Below are positions 31,407 to 41,099 of a stretch of DNA of 64,000 bases, piece after piece. The notes under the pieces were generated by a model. That model searched no databases and was not told the DNA's origin. It was given only the letters and a program-made list of their open reading frames with translations. The position numbers and the translations under genes are program-made. The DNA is from Diaporthe sp. PMI_573 (taxonomy: Eukaryota; Ascomycota; Sordariomycetes; Diaporthales; Diaporthaceae). Position 1 is the stretch's first letter, and every line of letters starts with the position of its first letter. The stretch is taken from positions 806,001 through 870,000 of the forward strand of contig JAJTUP010000027.1 of NCBI GenBank assembly GCA_021399435.1. The letters are read 5' to 3'.

Positions 31407-33326
31407 CTACCAGATATTACCGAGATACTTCATAAATGTCTCCCAGACGCTCCCAGATACAGGGCGGAAGATCGACTTGCTGAACTCGTGGCCGGCCGCC
31501 GTGGGTGCTATGCCAGAGTCGGCTGTCGAAGTCGGCGTGACGCTCGGTCGTGTGATCGAGTTGCCTGGAGGAGTGCTCAGAGGAGGGAATGACGTTGCCA
31601 TTGGCGTCGACGGAGTGGCCGTGATGCTCAAGGTCGTACACATGGACGCTGGCGGGGCGGGATATTCTTCACATTGGCCACGCAGGTCGGCCCCGTAGGT
31701 GAAATCATCCGCTAGGAGGTTTTCGCCTTCGCCGTTGCTCACATCGGTCCTGGATGAGTAGCTGATACCCCCTGGAATGGTCCAATTGGCGTTGAACAGC
31801 GTATACGGGCCGACGCAGTGGCCTCTGGTCATGGCCATGGTCGCCTCGTGGAGGGCGGCAACGGGGAGTCCTGGCCGAGGCACTTTGTACGAGATCGTGA
31901 GATTTGTAAGAAGGTCACTTCTGTCGTTGCGGACGGCCGCTGTGACATTGATCTTCCCCGTGTGTTGAAGGAGGCAGGTCTGCCGCCTGAGTAGAATGAT
32001 AGCGTCCTGCATTGGGAAGGCCTGGCCATTGTTGTCGAAGGGCAGTCTTTTGCCGTTGGCTAGGATCAGGCTGACGGTGAAGGACGAGATGCCTGTGTCG
32101 ACCGGTATCGTCGCGTCTATTGGGAAGAACTGCAGTCAAACGTCAGCACAAGCCTCGCTCCCGTTTTCCAGCGCACTTACGACGAAGGTGTCATCCAGTC
32201 CGTAGCCACTGCCATGGATGGTGGAGTTGATCACGCAAGACCCCTTGCCACAGTCGTGTCCCCCACTACGATTTTTGTAGAGGATTTCCATCCGCACAAT
32301 ATCCTTAGCCGGCAAAGTAGTAGTTCTTACTCGTATGTTACCACTGAGTTGCAGATGTCTCGCTGCCTGTTCCAGTGCAAGCCGCAGGTCTACTGGCTTG
32401 ACCATGTAGGGCTCGATGGGCTGGGAAAGCGTGACTCCCGTGGGGACGACCTCGATCATCTTCTGGAGGACCTTGCGACAGACATCCTGGAACCTCTGCG
32501 GGTCCGCCATGGCCTTGGCGGTGAAGTTGGCGTCCGAATTAAAGATTCGAGCATCTGAATCCTTGCCCTGGCCAACCGCCGGCCCTACCACGAGCGGGTT
32601 CGTCGTATTGTTGTCGAGGTACTCAGTTATGACCTTCTCGTCGAATTCGGAAACGGTCGAGTCTGACGGTGCCTCGCCCTCTTCAACCAGCTCGGGGAAC
32701 TCGGTATCGTGGACACCACCGAGCGTGTGGCCGCAGGCGGTGACCTGAATCATCTCCTCATTCGTGAACCCCATACGAGAGAACTGCTCGCGGAACTGCT
32801 CGATCGAGTGCTCCGGCTGCGGCACTCCCATGCTCCCCGGCCCAGGAGCGTCCACCCTCCCGGCCTTGACAGGTATCATTGGACCACCACACGACCGGAC
32901 CGAAGCGTACACCCCGAGGGCGATCAGGTCCGCCAGGCTCGACTTCTTGGAGAGATAGTCCGAGAAGAACTTGAGAGTGGAGTTGAAGCCCGGCCCCTTG
33001 CTCTCCCCATCGTCGAGCTGATACTGGAGCGAGCCATCCAAGCCTCCCTTCCCCGTGCTAGCATCTGCCGTTGACATGTCGTGAAATGCGACCCTTAACC
33101 ACTCAGCCGCGACCTGCCTCCCAGGCCCGGAAGCCTCGTTTGAGCATGGGGAAATCGTATCTGCAAAGTTTCTGGACTTGAATATCCTCTGCTGGAACAT
33201 GATCTCTTCCAGGTCATCGATCGGGGACGGCCATGTCGGGTCGGCAGCCACAGCAGACAGCAATAGCGCCGCTGTCACTGCGGCCCGCGAGAGGAGTTTT
33301 GATCTCATTTTGCCGGACGGGCTCAT
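31407..33326 (-). CDS. Secreted heme peroxidase (plant/fungal class II-like superfamily)
   Basis: Exons 33326-32181 and 32129-31407 with a 51-nt GT-AG intron in phase 0 (DDTFV|FFPIDA); 622 residues. The N-terminus is a signal peptide (best from Met7: MRSKLLSRAAVTAALLLSA). The distal heme motif is Arg78-x3-His82 in WLRVAFHDM and the proximal His200 is in VTACGHTLGGVH, with GGPMIPVKAGRVDAP between, as in the non-animal heme peroxidase superfamily that oxidises aromatic substrates with hydrogen peroxide. About 300 residues after the catalytic domain form a beta-rich extracellular-looking part with NxS/T sites and a final Ser/Thr/Pro-rich region (from ~560). No GPI signal is clear. The class within the superfamily is uncertain. 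Confidence 0.88.
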
Positions 33327-34394
33327 TCGAAGGTTTCTTCGTACCCAGGGCGGCCGGGTCGAAGGCCGGCTTTGTGCGGTAGCTCACGCCGCATAAGTTG
33401 TCCTGGAGACGTACTTGTGAGAAGCTGAGCAGGTCATATCGGACCACATCTGAGTAAGCATGGCGCTCACCAGCGATAAGAGGGAAAGGTTGCATGCAGC
33501 TGGATACGAGCTCGCTTCTTAGTGGGAGATCCGCGACAAGGATGAGTACAGCTAGGCCACTTGGGGTCGCTTCCTCCCGGACAGTAAAGACTCAGCTTTC
33601 AAACAGTGATACTCTTGTTCAAGCTCTCTTTCAATTCTATTTTAACTAGACTCAACAAACATCTGAAACACTCCACAATGTCGATATCTGGAATCGGGTG
33701 CACACATAGCAGGTATTCACCCTTTTACGTGTGGGCATGTCAAAGTTTGGGATAGCAGCAACCATCCCTAAGATTAAGGACTCGATAACACCAGGAACTT
33801 TCGATCCGACAGCCAAAAGCAAGGCGCCGCACAGTGATCCGGAGTCGGGCTGGCTCAAGCGGCAGGTGACGAATGGTCTGTCCAGCTAATGAGAATAGGC
33901 TGAATCACAGGGTTGAGTCTCCATCTAGTTGGCCTCTGGTTTTCCATGGTGGACATTTGGCATATTCTAAGGGTGACTGCGTTCACCCGGGCTCACAAGA
34001 ACAGCAGAATTTACCTGGGCAGTAGCTCCAGAGACTGGGATCGCCTCAGAAAGTCAGGCAAGCCAGACTCGTGTCTTTCCTGTCAAACGAGAAGTACAAA
34101 TGCTGGGGAGTGCGCATTAAGGGGTCAAAGGAGAAAGACATCCCTAGAATAAAAATGAATTTGGAACCAACTTAAAAATACAGTATTATGAGTTTATAGA
34201 CGAGGACTCCCCGCGATCGCTTGAATTTGGGGCGGAAAGGCTTGCCTGCTATGTGACCATTTGATATGGTCACTTAATCGGCCCCGCACACGGCTTCTGA
34301 GTCAAGTGAAGATCGAAATTGTCCGATAGTTGTTATGATATATCTGCCCCGCTTTGAAGTGCCCCATTTCCATGTTTACCTACTTAGTTGCACA
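33327..34394. other. Intergenic region
   Basis: Promoter side of the peroxidase gene followed by AT-richer DNA up to the first transposon. I see no supported gene. Confidence 0.5.
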
Positions 34395-34396
34395 TA

Positions 34397-34438
34397 ACGT
34401 GCCCGGCCCGGATCTCGGCCCACCCCCGTTCTCGGCCG
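34397..34438. repeat. Left terminal inverted repeat, element 1
   Basis: Starts ACGTGCCCGGCCCGGATCTC and is the exact reverse complement of 36306-36347. TA target duplication at 34395-34396. Confidence 0.95.
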
Positions 34439-34445
34439 CCCTCCG

Positions 34446-36086
34446 TCACCCACGCCGCCTTCGCCGTGACGCCGACGCCACCGCCACCACGATAGTTGAC
34501 CCCGTTTCTGATGGTGTTTCTGACTCTTCTGACCCGTCGCTATCTTCTGGTACCACGCCGGCTTCTATTTGGGTCCTCCGAATAGCCTTAATGTCGGCGA
34601 AAAGCTTATTTGGGTCAAGTTGAACCTTCTTCCTTCGGACCGCCCTGCTGACTTCAATTTGGCGTTCCAGCTCCTGGGCTTTTTGTGAGGACATCGTCAG
34701 ACTAACGTCTTTCTGGTCCCAGCTCTTGAGAATTTTCCTAAAGAGGAGTCGTTGTGTGGGGCTTAGTTGCTTCCGACGGGCATACCGGGCCACTATGCCA
34801 TGTAGCTCTTGAGACCGCTTAGGGGTCGCAAAAAAGGTTCCTCGCGGTAGACAAAAGCACTTATCGGTGCAAAAATGGCTACTGAAGCCATCGCCAGCAG
34901 CCAATTCCAGCGTTTTCGCTTCCTTTATGCGGTTATCTTCGATAAAGTGGCTTCCAAGTGCCCTATGCTTAGACAACGGCCAAAGACCCGTCGCCCGCCA
35001 GCCAGAACGGATATTTGACTCTGTAAGTGCCTCTATTTGGGCCTTGTAATAGCAATAAAGGAAACGTTTCTTTGCCACGACTGACGATGAATCGTGCCCT
35101 CCTTGTTGGCCGAGATACTTCTTGAAGGCAGTCTTTAGAGGGCCGAAGACCGCCACATCTAGCGGTTAAAGCATATGTAAGGTATGGGCTGGCAAAAAAA
35201 CGATATATACTTTATTCGAGAAGCATTCCTACATAAAATCTACCGTTGTATGTATGTGGTGCCCATTAATCACGAGAAGGCGCCATTTAGAAGGGTCTTC
35301 TGGCGCCGTCAGCGGAAGAAAGACCCTCCGAAGCCAGTAGATGGCGATAGGTTCCTCCATCCACCCCTTTTTCGTCACCGTGAACTGCCAGCCGTCGTGA
35401 TCTTTAAGGGCGATAGGAAACCACTGCTGTTGAATACTTAGTCCCTTGAAAATAATTAGAGGAATCAGGGACTTGCCCGTGGCAGAGATATACTCGAGGA
35501 AGGAGGTCTATGCTCTCGAATTAAAGTCCTTCTGAAGAAGCTTGCTGCTGTTAGAATAGCCGATAGTTAGGGCCTTCTCTGACTTGCCCTCCATAAGCCC
35601 ACCCTTGTCGGCATTTTATCGGTTGGCCGGCTTAATCGCCTTCACGATAGGTAGCCCTATGAAGTCGAACCATGACCCGACGTTTTGTTTGGTAGCTGCC
35701 CTAAGCCGCTTTGCTTTAATGCGCTGATACTTATGGCTTTGGAGGATAGGGTGACGAAGGAGGAAGGCCTTTAGCTACTTTTTTCCGAGAGGATCGACCT
35801 CTTTTCCCGAGGAGCCTAGACGGGCCGCCAGGGCCCTTGTTTCCCAGCGAGTCAGGGCATGGCCAAGGCTGCTTTGGTTGACCAAAAACATCGCCAATTG
35901 GTCTTCCTGATGGTTAGAAAGAACTCTTAGAGGGTTGGCGGCGATGTGATGGCTTTGTCGGCCGGCGAGACGACTTTGAAGTGTTGAGCGTGGAATATGC
36001 CAGGTCCTGGAAGCCTTCCTGACGGGCATGCTATTCCTGACCGCCACGATGGCGTCATGTATCTTAAGTTTACCATAGGGCTTCAT
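34446..36086 (-). pseudogene. Fot1/pogo-type transposase, RIP-inactivated
   Basis: The first open part (from Met at 36086, MKPYGKLKIHDAIVAVRNS) is a psq-type helix-turn-helix followed by a CENP-B-like segment (RSTLQSRLAGRQSHHIA, NHQEDQLAMFLVNQSSLGHA). The DDE region continues in the same general frame with in-frame stops. Four can be read clearly: RxNADKGG (TAA for CAA), RAxTSFLEY (TAG for TGG), DFMxECFS (TAG for TGG) and HMLxPLDV (TAA for CAA). The last 236 codons (from 35156) are open and rich in Lys/Arg/Ser. All four nonsense changes fit C-to-T in a CpA context on one strand or the other, the RIP signature. Confidence 0.88.
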
Positions 36087-36305
36087 GATAATAAGGATAA
36101 TTATTGAGAAAATAGCCGCTATACTAGCTGCAAAAGCAACGCGCTGCACTTACAAGCTAGTAAGAACAACTTATATTTTCAGGACACTGTTTAACAATAA
36201 TGCCTGGAAGAAGTTTGGTGATCAGAAAAAAAGTCCTCGTGGAGAAAACGTTGAGTTTATGTAGGGTGGGTATAGACGCGTGCACGCGTGAACGCGGGTG
36301 TGGGC

Positions 36306-36347
36306 CGGCCGAGAACGGGGGTGGGCCGAGATCCGGGCCGGGCACGT
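36306..36347. repeat. Right terminal inverted repeat, element 1
   Basis: Ends GGGCCGGGCACGT and is followed by TA (36348-36349). Confidence 0.95.
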
Positions 36348-36479
36348 TAATGGAGCCTTTGGCACAGTCACACGCTGCTACTACTCCCTTCGACCTACCG
36401 CTCTGACGACAACACGGGCATCTATCTGTGACAACTTGACAGGATGCATATCACCTAATCCTCTGAGCTAGAGTCGACA

Positions 36480-36976
36480 ATGGATCCTTCGAAAGTGAAG
36501 GTATTCCCAAGCGGTCGCTATCCCTTGCCCCAGAGTACTGACATCAGTGACAGATGGGCAAACTCGCCCAGAAATTCAATCTCAGTCAAAGGAAGCGCAA
36601 AAATGAGGAACAGGCAGCAGCTCCTGACCAATCTGGGGAGGTGAGTTCTGCGACAAGTCACTCCCGTCCACTGCAACTACCACGATCCCAGGTGCCCCAA
36701 AGCAATGTCGGCTCAGGCGCCCCCGTAATGTCGGCTTCAACCGTTGGTGAAACTCTTACTGGCCGCAGGTCCCAACATGACCAACATACTACGTCTTTTG
36801 GCGCGTCCCGTGGACCAATATCCATGAAGGACCGCTTCCCTGTGGTAAGAAACTCTGTTTCCCGCCGTGGCAATAGAAACAACCGTCTCTTGACTGATAA
36901 TGTGGGTTTGAGGGCCGCTCAGGGGGCCACACGCCCGGCCTGGCTGTGGCCAATCAGAAGGGCCATTCTGGCTTAG
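36480..36976 (+). CDS. Small hypothetical gene with tiny introns
   Basis: ATG 36480 begins MDPSKVK, followed by a good 53-nt intron (36501-36553, GTATTC...ACTGACATCAGTGACAG) and MGKLAQKFNLSQRKRKNEEQ in phase 0. A second possible 51-nt intron is 36641-36691 (GTGAGT...CCCAG) and a third may start at 36845 (GTAAGA). The product would be about 100-150 residues, basic near the N-terminus and Ser/Gly/Gln-rich after it. It sits between two transposons, and I recognise no family. It could equally be leftover DNA of a larger mobile element. Confidence 0.35.
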
Positions 36977-36984
36977 TCAGCAGA

Positions 36985-37219
36985 AGCGCTAGCTACTACA
37001 CCAAGTACTTCGGCGCCCACAATAGCGATATCTTCCTCTCTTCCTTCTATAGCAAAAATCAAACCCATACCCAGATAGTACAGCTTTTACTCGCCTCTAT
37101 TTATACATACAAAGGCCCCTAACCTATAGCATCAGGGCCGTACTAATACTAATTAGTAACAAAGTACAAGATCCACTCCCTCGAGATATTAGTCGAGGGG
37201 TCCTCCGCCGCCGAATGGG
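36985..37219. other. AT-rich spacer between transposons
   Basis: AT-rich, with many TA-rich short words and no ORF worth naming. Confidence 0.4.
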
Positions 37220-37221
37220 TA

Positions 37222-37303
37222 CCATGGCCCATCGGCTTCCGGCACCCCCCGGCTTCCGGCACCGCAAAAAATTCCCCACACCACCAAAAACTCACCATCT
37301 TTA
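37222..37303. repeat. Left terminal inverted repeat, element 2
   Basis: Starts CCATGGCCCATCGGCTTCCG. It contains an internal direct repeat of CGGCTTCCGGCAC. Confidence 0.95.
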
Positions 37304-37519
37304 CTTATACGTTTCTTGACGACGATTGAGTTTAATTGAAATCTGAATAGACAGATCGATAGAAAATTGGCGATTATATAGGGTAGTGTTTTCAGAAAAA
37401 AAGTAGGGCGCCTTCACCGCTTAATTTTGCCAAGTTGTCAACAACAAAACATTGCAATTCGAAGACACGTTTTTGCCTTGAAGGTACTTCTCTATACAAC
37501 CTCCACAACACCAACCACG

Positions 37520-39276
37520 ATGCCTACAAAGCCGTACACTGAGGAGGACGTAGCCAATACGCTAGCGGAGATCTCTGCCAACTCCGTTTCTCTAAAAAAG
37601 GCCTCAAAGAAGTACAATATACCTCCATCCACACTCTCCGGAAGGCGAAATAGCCGCTCGTCACAACTCGATCCCAAGGTCCAACAAACCAACGCCCTGA
37701 TCTCTACTACTCAAGAAGACAAGCTTATTGAGTGGATTCTACATCAAGAAAGTCTCGGGGCTGCTCCAAGCTATTCTGCAGTCAAAATGGTGGTTTCTAG
37801 CATGCTCGCAGAAGCTAGTAAAGAGCCTACAGTTAGCAAGAATTGGATGGAACGATTTATCAAGCACCGGCCTGAGATTCAGAGCAAAGTTAGGCATAAA
37901 CAAGAAGCACTACGTTTCCACAAGTTCACCCCGAGGGCTATTAACTAGTATTTCGGTATCCGAGAGGGCGAATTCGGCTGGGTAAAGCCGAGCCTCACAG
38001 TCAACGTAGACGAAGCTGGCTTGATGGCAGGCTATGGTACGCAATATTGGTCCAATACGTCTAAGATTAATACACATCACTGACTACATATAGGCCTTGA
38101 TTCCCTGGTAGTAGGAACGTCTGAGACCAAGAAGGCGATGGTTAAATCTAACCAATCGAGGTAGTGGTCTACCATGATTAAATACATCACAGCTACTAGT
38201 GAAGTGCTTAATCCAGGCATTATTTTCAAGGGCAAAGAACTCCAAGAACAGTAGTTTATCGAGGAATTTCAACACACAGTACCTTCTTAGCACTAGATTA
38301 CGTCCATAAACGGCTGGATGGATAATAAAATTAGCGTGGCGTGGCTGCAGGATGTTTTTTTGCCGCAGATGAATAACCGCCGCGAAGATGATTCAGATGC
38401 CATTCTGCTTATTCTCGATAGCCATTTTAGCCATACAACTGTGGGTGCAACGCCAGGATTTAGCAATAAAAACCCAATTAAGACTAATAATTCCCGCAGG
38501 ACGAGTTTATGACTATATGCTTCCGAAACAACGTCTTCTACTGCTATTTACCAGCCCATTGTTCTCATGGGCTTCAGCCACTAGACAACGGAGTCTTCAA
38601 TACAGTCAAAAGTTACTATCGTGACCTCCTAGGTACGTAGCAGGCGTTGACAGATTCGGCGCCCGTGGATAAAATCAACTTCATCAAGGCACTTTCCGCT
38701 ACACGTGACAAGGGCTTCAGCAAGAAGAATATCCAGTCTACATAGCGTACAACTAGCAATTGGCCAATTAGTCGCGTCAAGGCACTCTCACACCCAGAAT
38801 ACCAAGAGGACAAGGAGAAACGTAGCCTCAAACGGGTGGTGGATCTCGACGGAGATGTGCCGAAGTCTGGCCGTGATATCATGGACCTCACAGGCCCAAA
38901 CTACACGTTGGAGGAACGGGGCAAATACAGGAAGATAGGTATTGCTTTTGACTATAAGCAAGCCGAATTAACGATTGCCAACAAGAAAATTACCAACTTA
39001 GAAGCTCAAATTAAGCGCATGAAGACCAAGAAGCAGCGGTCAGTCCCCAACCCAAACCGCCGGTTTATGCAGCTATCTAAGATACTAGGCGGCAAGAAGG
39101 AAGCTGGGAATGCCCTCACCCAAAATTCCGAGACCATGGAGGAAGAATTGGGTGGGGAAATCGAGGTGATGGGAGATAGTGCAGATGAGGAAGAGGTAGC
39201 CGAAATTGACCTACCTGCGGAGATGCGCACACGCTCAGGAAGGTCGACAAGGATACCAAAACGATACACCATCTAA
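37520..39276 (+). pseudogene. Pogo-type transposase, broken by stops and frameshifts
   Basis: From ATG 37520 about 140 codons are open: MPTKPYTEEDVANTLAEIS, then KKASKKYNIPPSTLSGR (psq helix-turn-helix), then an HTH CENP-B-like unit (EDKLIEWILHQESLGA, SKNWMERFIKHRPEI). The frame then hits TAG in RAINxYFGI (TGG expected) and continues as GWVKPSLTVNVDEAGLMAGYG, a DDE start. Further stops and frame changes follow (for example QEQxFIEEFQ). The C-terminal 146 codons (from 38836) are open again and end RSGRSTRIPKRYTI. The mix of nonsense and frameshifts indicates an old, inactive copy. Confidence 0.85.
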
Positions 39277-39351
39277 AAGGTCTTCTTCTCAGCTATCTAT
39301 CTATGTACAAATCAATTAACGACGACGAGAATTGAATTGGCGATGGCCTCA

Positions 39352-39433
39352 TAAAGATGGTGAGTTTTTGGTGGTGTGGGGAATTTTTTGCGGTGCCGGA
39401 AGCCGGGGGGTGCCGGAAGCCGATGGGCCATGG
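39352..39433. repeat. Right terminal inverted repeat, element 2
   Basis: Reverse complement of the left repeat over all 82 bases; ends GATGGGCCATGG. Confidence 0.95.
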
Positions 39434-39578
39434 TAGCGGGCGCGAAAAGGGGAAAGGAGATTGACAAACGGGCTCGGGCAAACAGATTCAAGTTGGCGAA
39501 CGACGACGACACTCACTTTTCCACTAAGATCAACCATGACCGGATCGAAATGCTTTCCCGCACGCCGAGTCCAAATAG

Positions 39579-39692
39579 CCAGGTGGCAGCTTCGTGGAAG
39601 CCCGCATCGCGGACTTCCACGGCGCCCCAGCGGCGCTGCTTTTCAACTCGGCCTACGACGCCAATGTCGGGCTGCTGAGTTGCGTGCCGCAG
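39579..39692 (+). pseudogene. Fragment of an alpha-oxoamine synthase (8-amino-7-oxononanoate synthase-like)
   Basis: A short open stretch reads SFVEARIADFHGAPAALLFN then SAYDANVGLLSCVPQ, the conserved region of PLP-dependent alpha-oxoamine synthases (AONS and related polyketide-pathway enzymes). No PLP lysine region or other part of the enzyme is found nearby, so it is a relic about 38 residues long, directly beside the transposon end. Confidence 0.65.
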
Positions 39693-40253
39693 ACCCATTT
39701 GCCTTTTCTCCATCCAGGAGGCAGACTCAAGAACAATAAATTATCCGCATTAGGAGAAGATGAGCTGCAACTCCCTCTCTTCGACCTGCACACGGATACA
39801 GCTGGCCAGTTCCTGCAGTTCCCAAAATCCATTGTATGCATCGCTTCTTTCAGGCATGTCTGCAGACCAAAGTGAGTTTTCCCCGACCCTCCCCTTTTAG
39901 CTTAAGGAACCCGCAAAATCCTGCGTTTAGAGATACGCGGGAGATACTATATAACCCTTGGGAATTTCTGACATAGTCTCATCGAGCATAATGGCTTCAA
40001 TAGCTTGGCGGTGTCAAAAGTCTCAAATGTGTAGTATTTTCTGTTTAGCTACCAGAGAATTAATACAGTTTTCGTATTTTTATTGCGAAACTCCAAGTCT
40101 CTTGGTGGTTGGGTGCTAGACGAGGAGTCCCAAATATGCATGCAAGCCCTCTCTGCGAGTTTGCAACGCCCGCCGAGACATCCCTCCTACCTGCAGGCTA
40201 AAGACCAAAACCTCAATTGATGGAGGTGAGAATATCAGCTAACCGTGAAAGCA
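39693..40253. other. Spacer without recognisable gene
   Basis: Contains a 93-codon frame continuing after the oxoamine synthase relic that has no recognised motifs, then AT-rich DNA. Nothing is supported. Confidence 0.4.
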
Positions 40254-40575
40254 CTATGGCCTAAGACCGGCCTCGCACATGCCAATCGAGCGGCCCCAGG
40301 CTGATTTCAGGAACTGCGTCGCTGTGAGCCTCCTTCCTGGCATTGGATTTAACATGCAGTAGATAACGACTCGACATTCCTCCTGAGAGCGCATCAGCTG
40401 GGTACCATGGAGAAAGGAGGGGTTCAGGCCTACCGGCTCCAGTGCTTCCACTGGTGCGTAGCCCTCTTCTACCCGACGGTCCTCGACGCATTCGTCGTAG
40501 TATTCGTTATCGTCTCTGGCGGAATACCACATGTGGCAGAAAAGTCGCGTAAACATATAGATCACACCGCAGGCT
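40254..40575 (-). pseudogene. C-lobe fragment of a Ser/Thr protein kinase-like gene
   Basis: The frame reads ACGVIYMFTRLFCHMWYSAR and ends MLNPMPGRRLTATQFLKSAW. This fits kinase subdomain IX (normally DVWSCGVIY) through subdomain XI with its Arg. The catalytic HRD, DFG and ATP-binding parts are missing. The upstream side runs into a LINE fragment in the same orientation, so retroelement insertion may have cut the gene. The kinase family is not determined. Confidence 0.55.
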
Positions 40576-40584
40576 CGGCCGCGG

Positions 40585-41088
40585 TCACTTGTGTATCGTC
40601 TTGCGCGTATAGGCGCAGTGTACCAAGTGCTCCGGTCCTTTCTGTGTTTGCCCGCGTGCGGGTGTCGCACACGTGCAGCGAATATCCGCTTCCCAGTGTT
40701 GGAACTTGTTATGATACCATGCGTAGTCTCCGTGTGCTGAGATGGTATTGGGATACCATCCCAGCGGTTTCCTTAGTAACTGTGGTGCCGTAGGGCATTG
40801 CATTTGCCGGGCGTGTAGCGGATCCTTGCGTCTAGGAAGCCCGAAGGGACGTTTGTGTCCTTGCTTTTCCACCACGTCCCTGCTATCGAGCGGATCTGTA
40901 GCCTTGCGATGGACTGGATACCGGTAGCGGTGGGCTTCAATCCAGCGTCTGGAGGGCCCTTCTTCCCCCCTTGGTCCGCTAACCGGTCCGCTTTCTCGTT
41001 CCCCTCCATGCCGAAGTGCCCTGGGCTCCACTTCAGGGCAATGTCGTACGCGTCCAACAGATGATGGATTTCGATGAAGACCGCACAA
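40585..41088 (-). mobile_element. LINE (Tad1-like) retrotransposon 3' fragment: RNase H region
   Basis: One frame reads DIALKWSPGHFGMEGNEKAD then RLADQGGKKGP, the end of the RNase H domain in fungal Tad1-type LINEs. After a frameshift near 40790 the continuation is LGWYPNTISAHGDYAWYHNK, FQHWEADIRCTC and EHLVHCAYTRK, the Cys-His motif usual after it. Reverse transcriptase and endonuclease are absent, consistent with 5' truncation plus decay. Confidence 0.75.
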
Positions 41089-41099
41089 ACCCTTCCATC

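Larger units (their letters stand above)
34397..36347 (-). mobile_element. Fot1/pogo (Tc1/mariner) DNA transposon, complete but inactivated
   Basis: A 1951-bp element with perfect 42-bp terminal inverted repeats flanked on both sides by TA, the target duplication of Tc1/mariner elements. The transposase lies on the minus strand and carries several nonsense codons. Both ends are intact, so the copy could in principle still be mobilised by an enzyme supplied in trans. Confidence 0.93.
37222..39433 (+). mobile_element. Second Fot1/pogo-type DNA transposon with long terminal repeats, inactivated
   Basis: A 2212-bp element with 82-bp terminal inverted repeats (37222-37303 and 39352-39433), apparently identical, flanked by TA at 37220-37221 and 39434-39435. 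The transposase is on the plus strand. It is a different family from element 1, as judged by repeats and protein. Confidence 0.93.
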
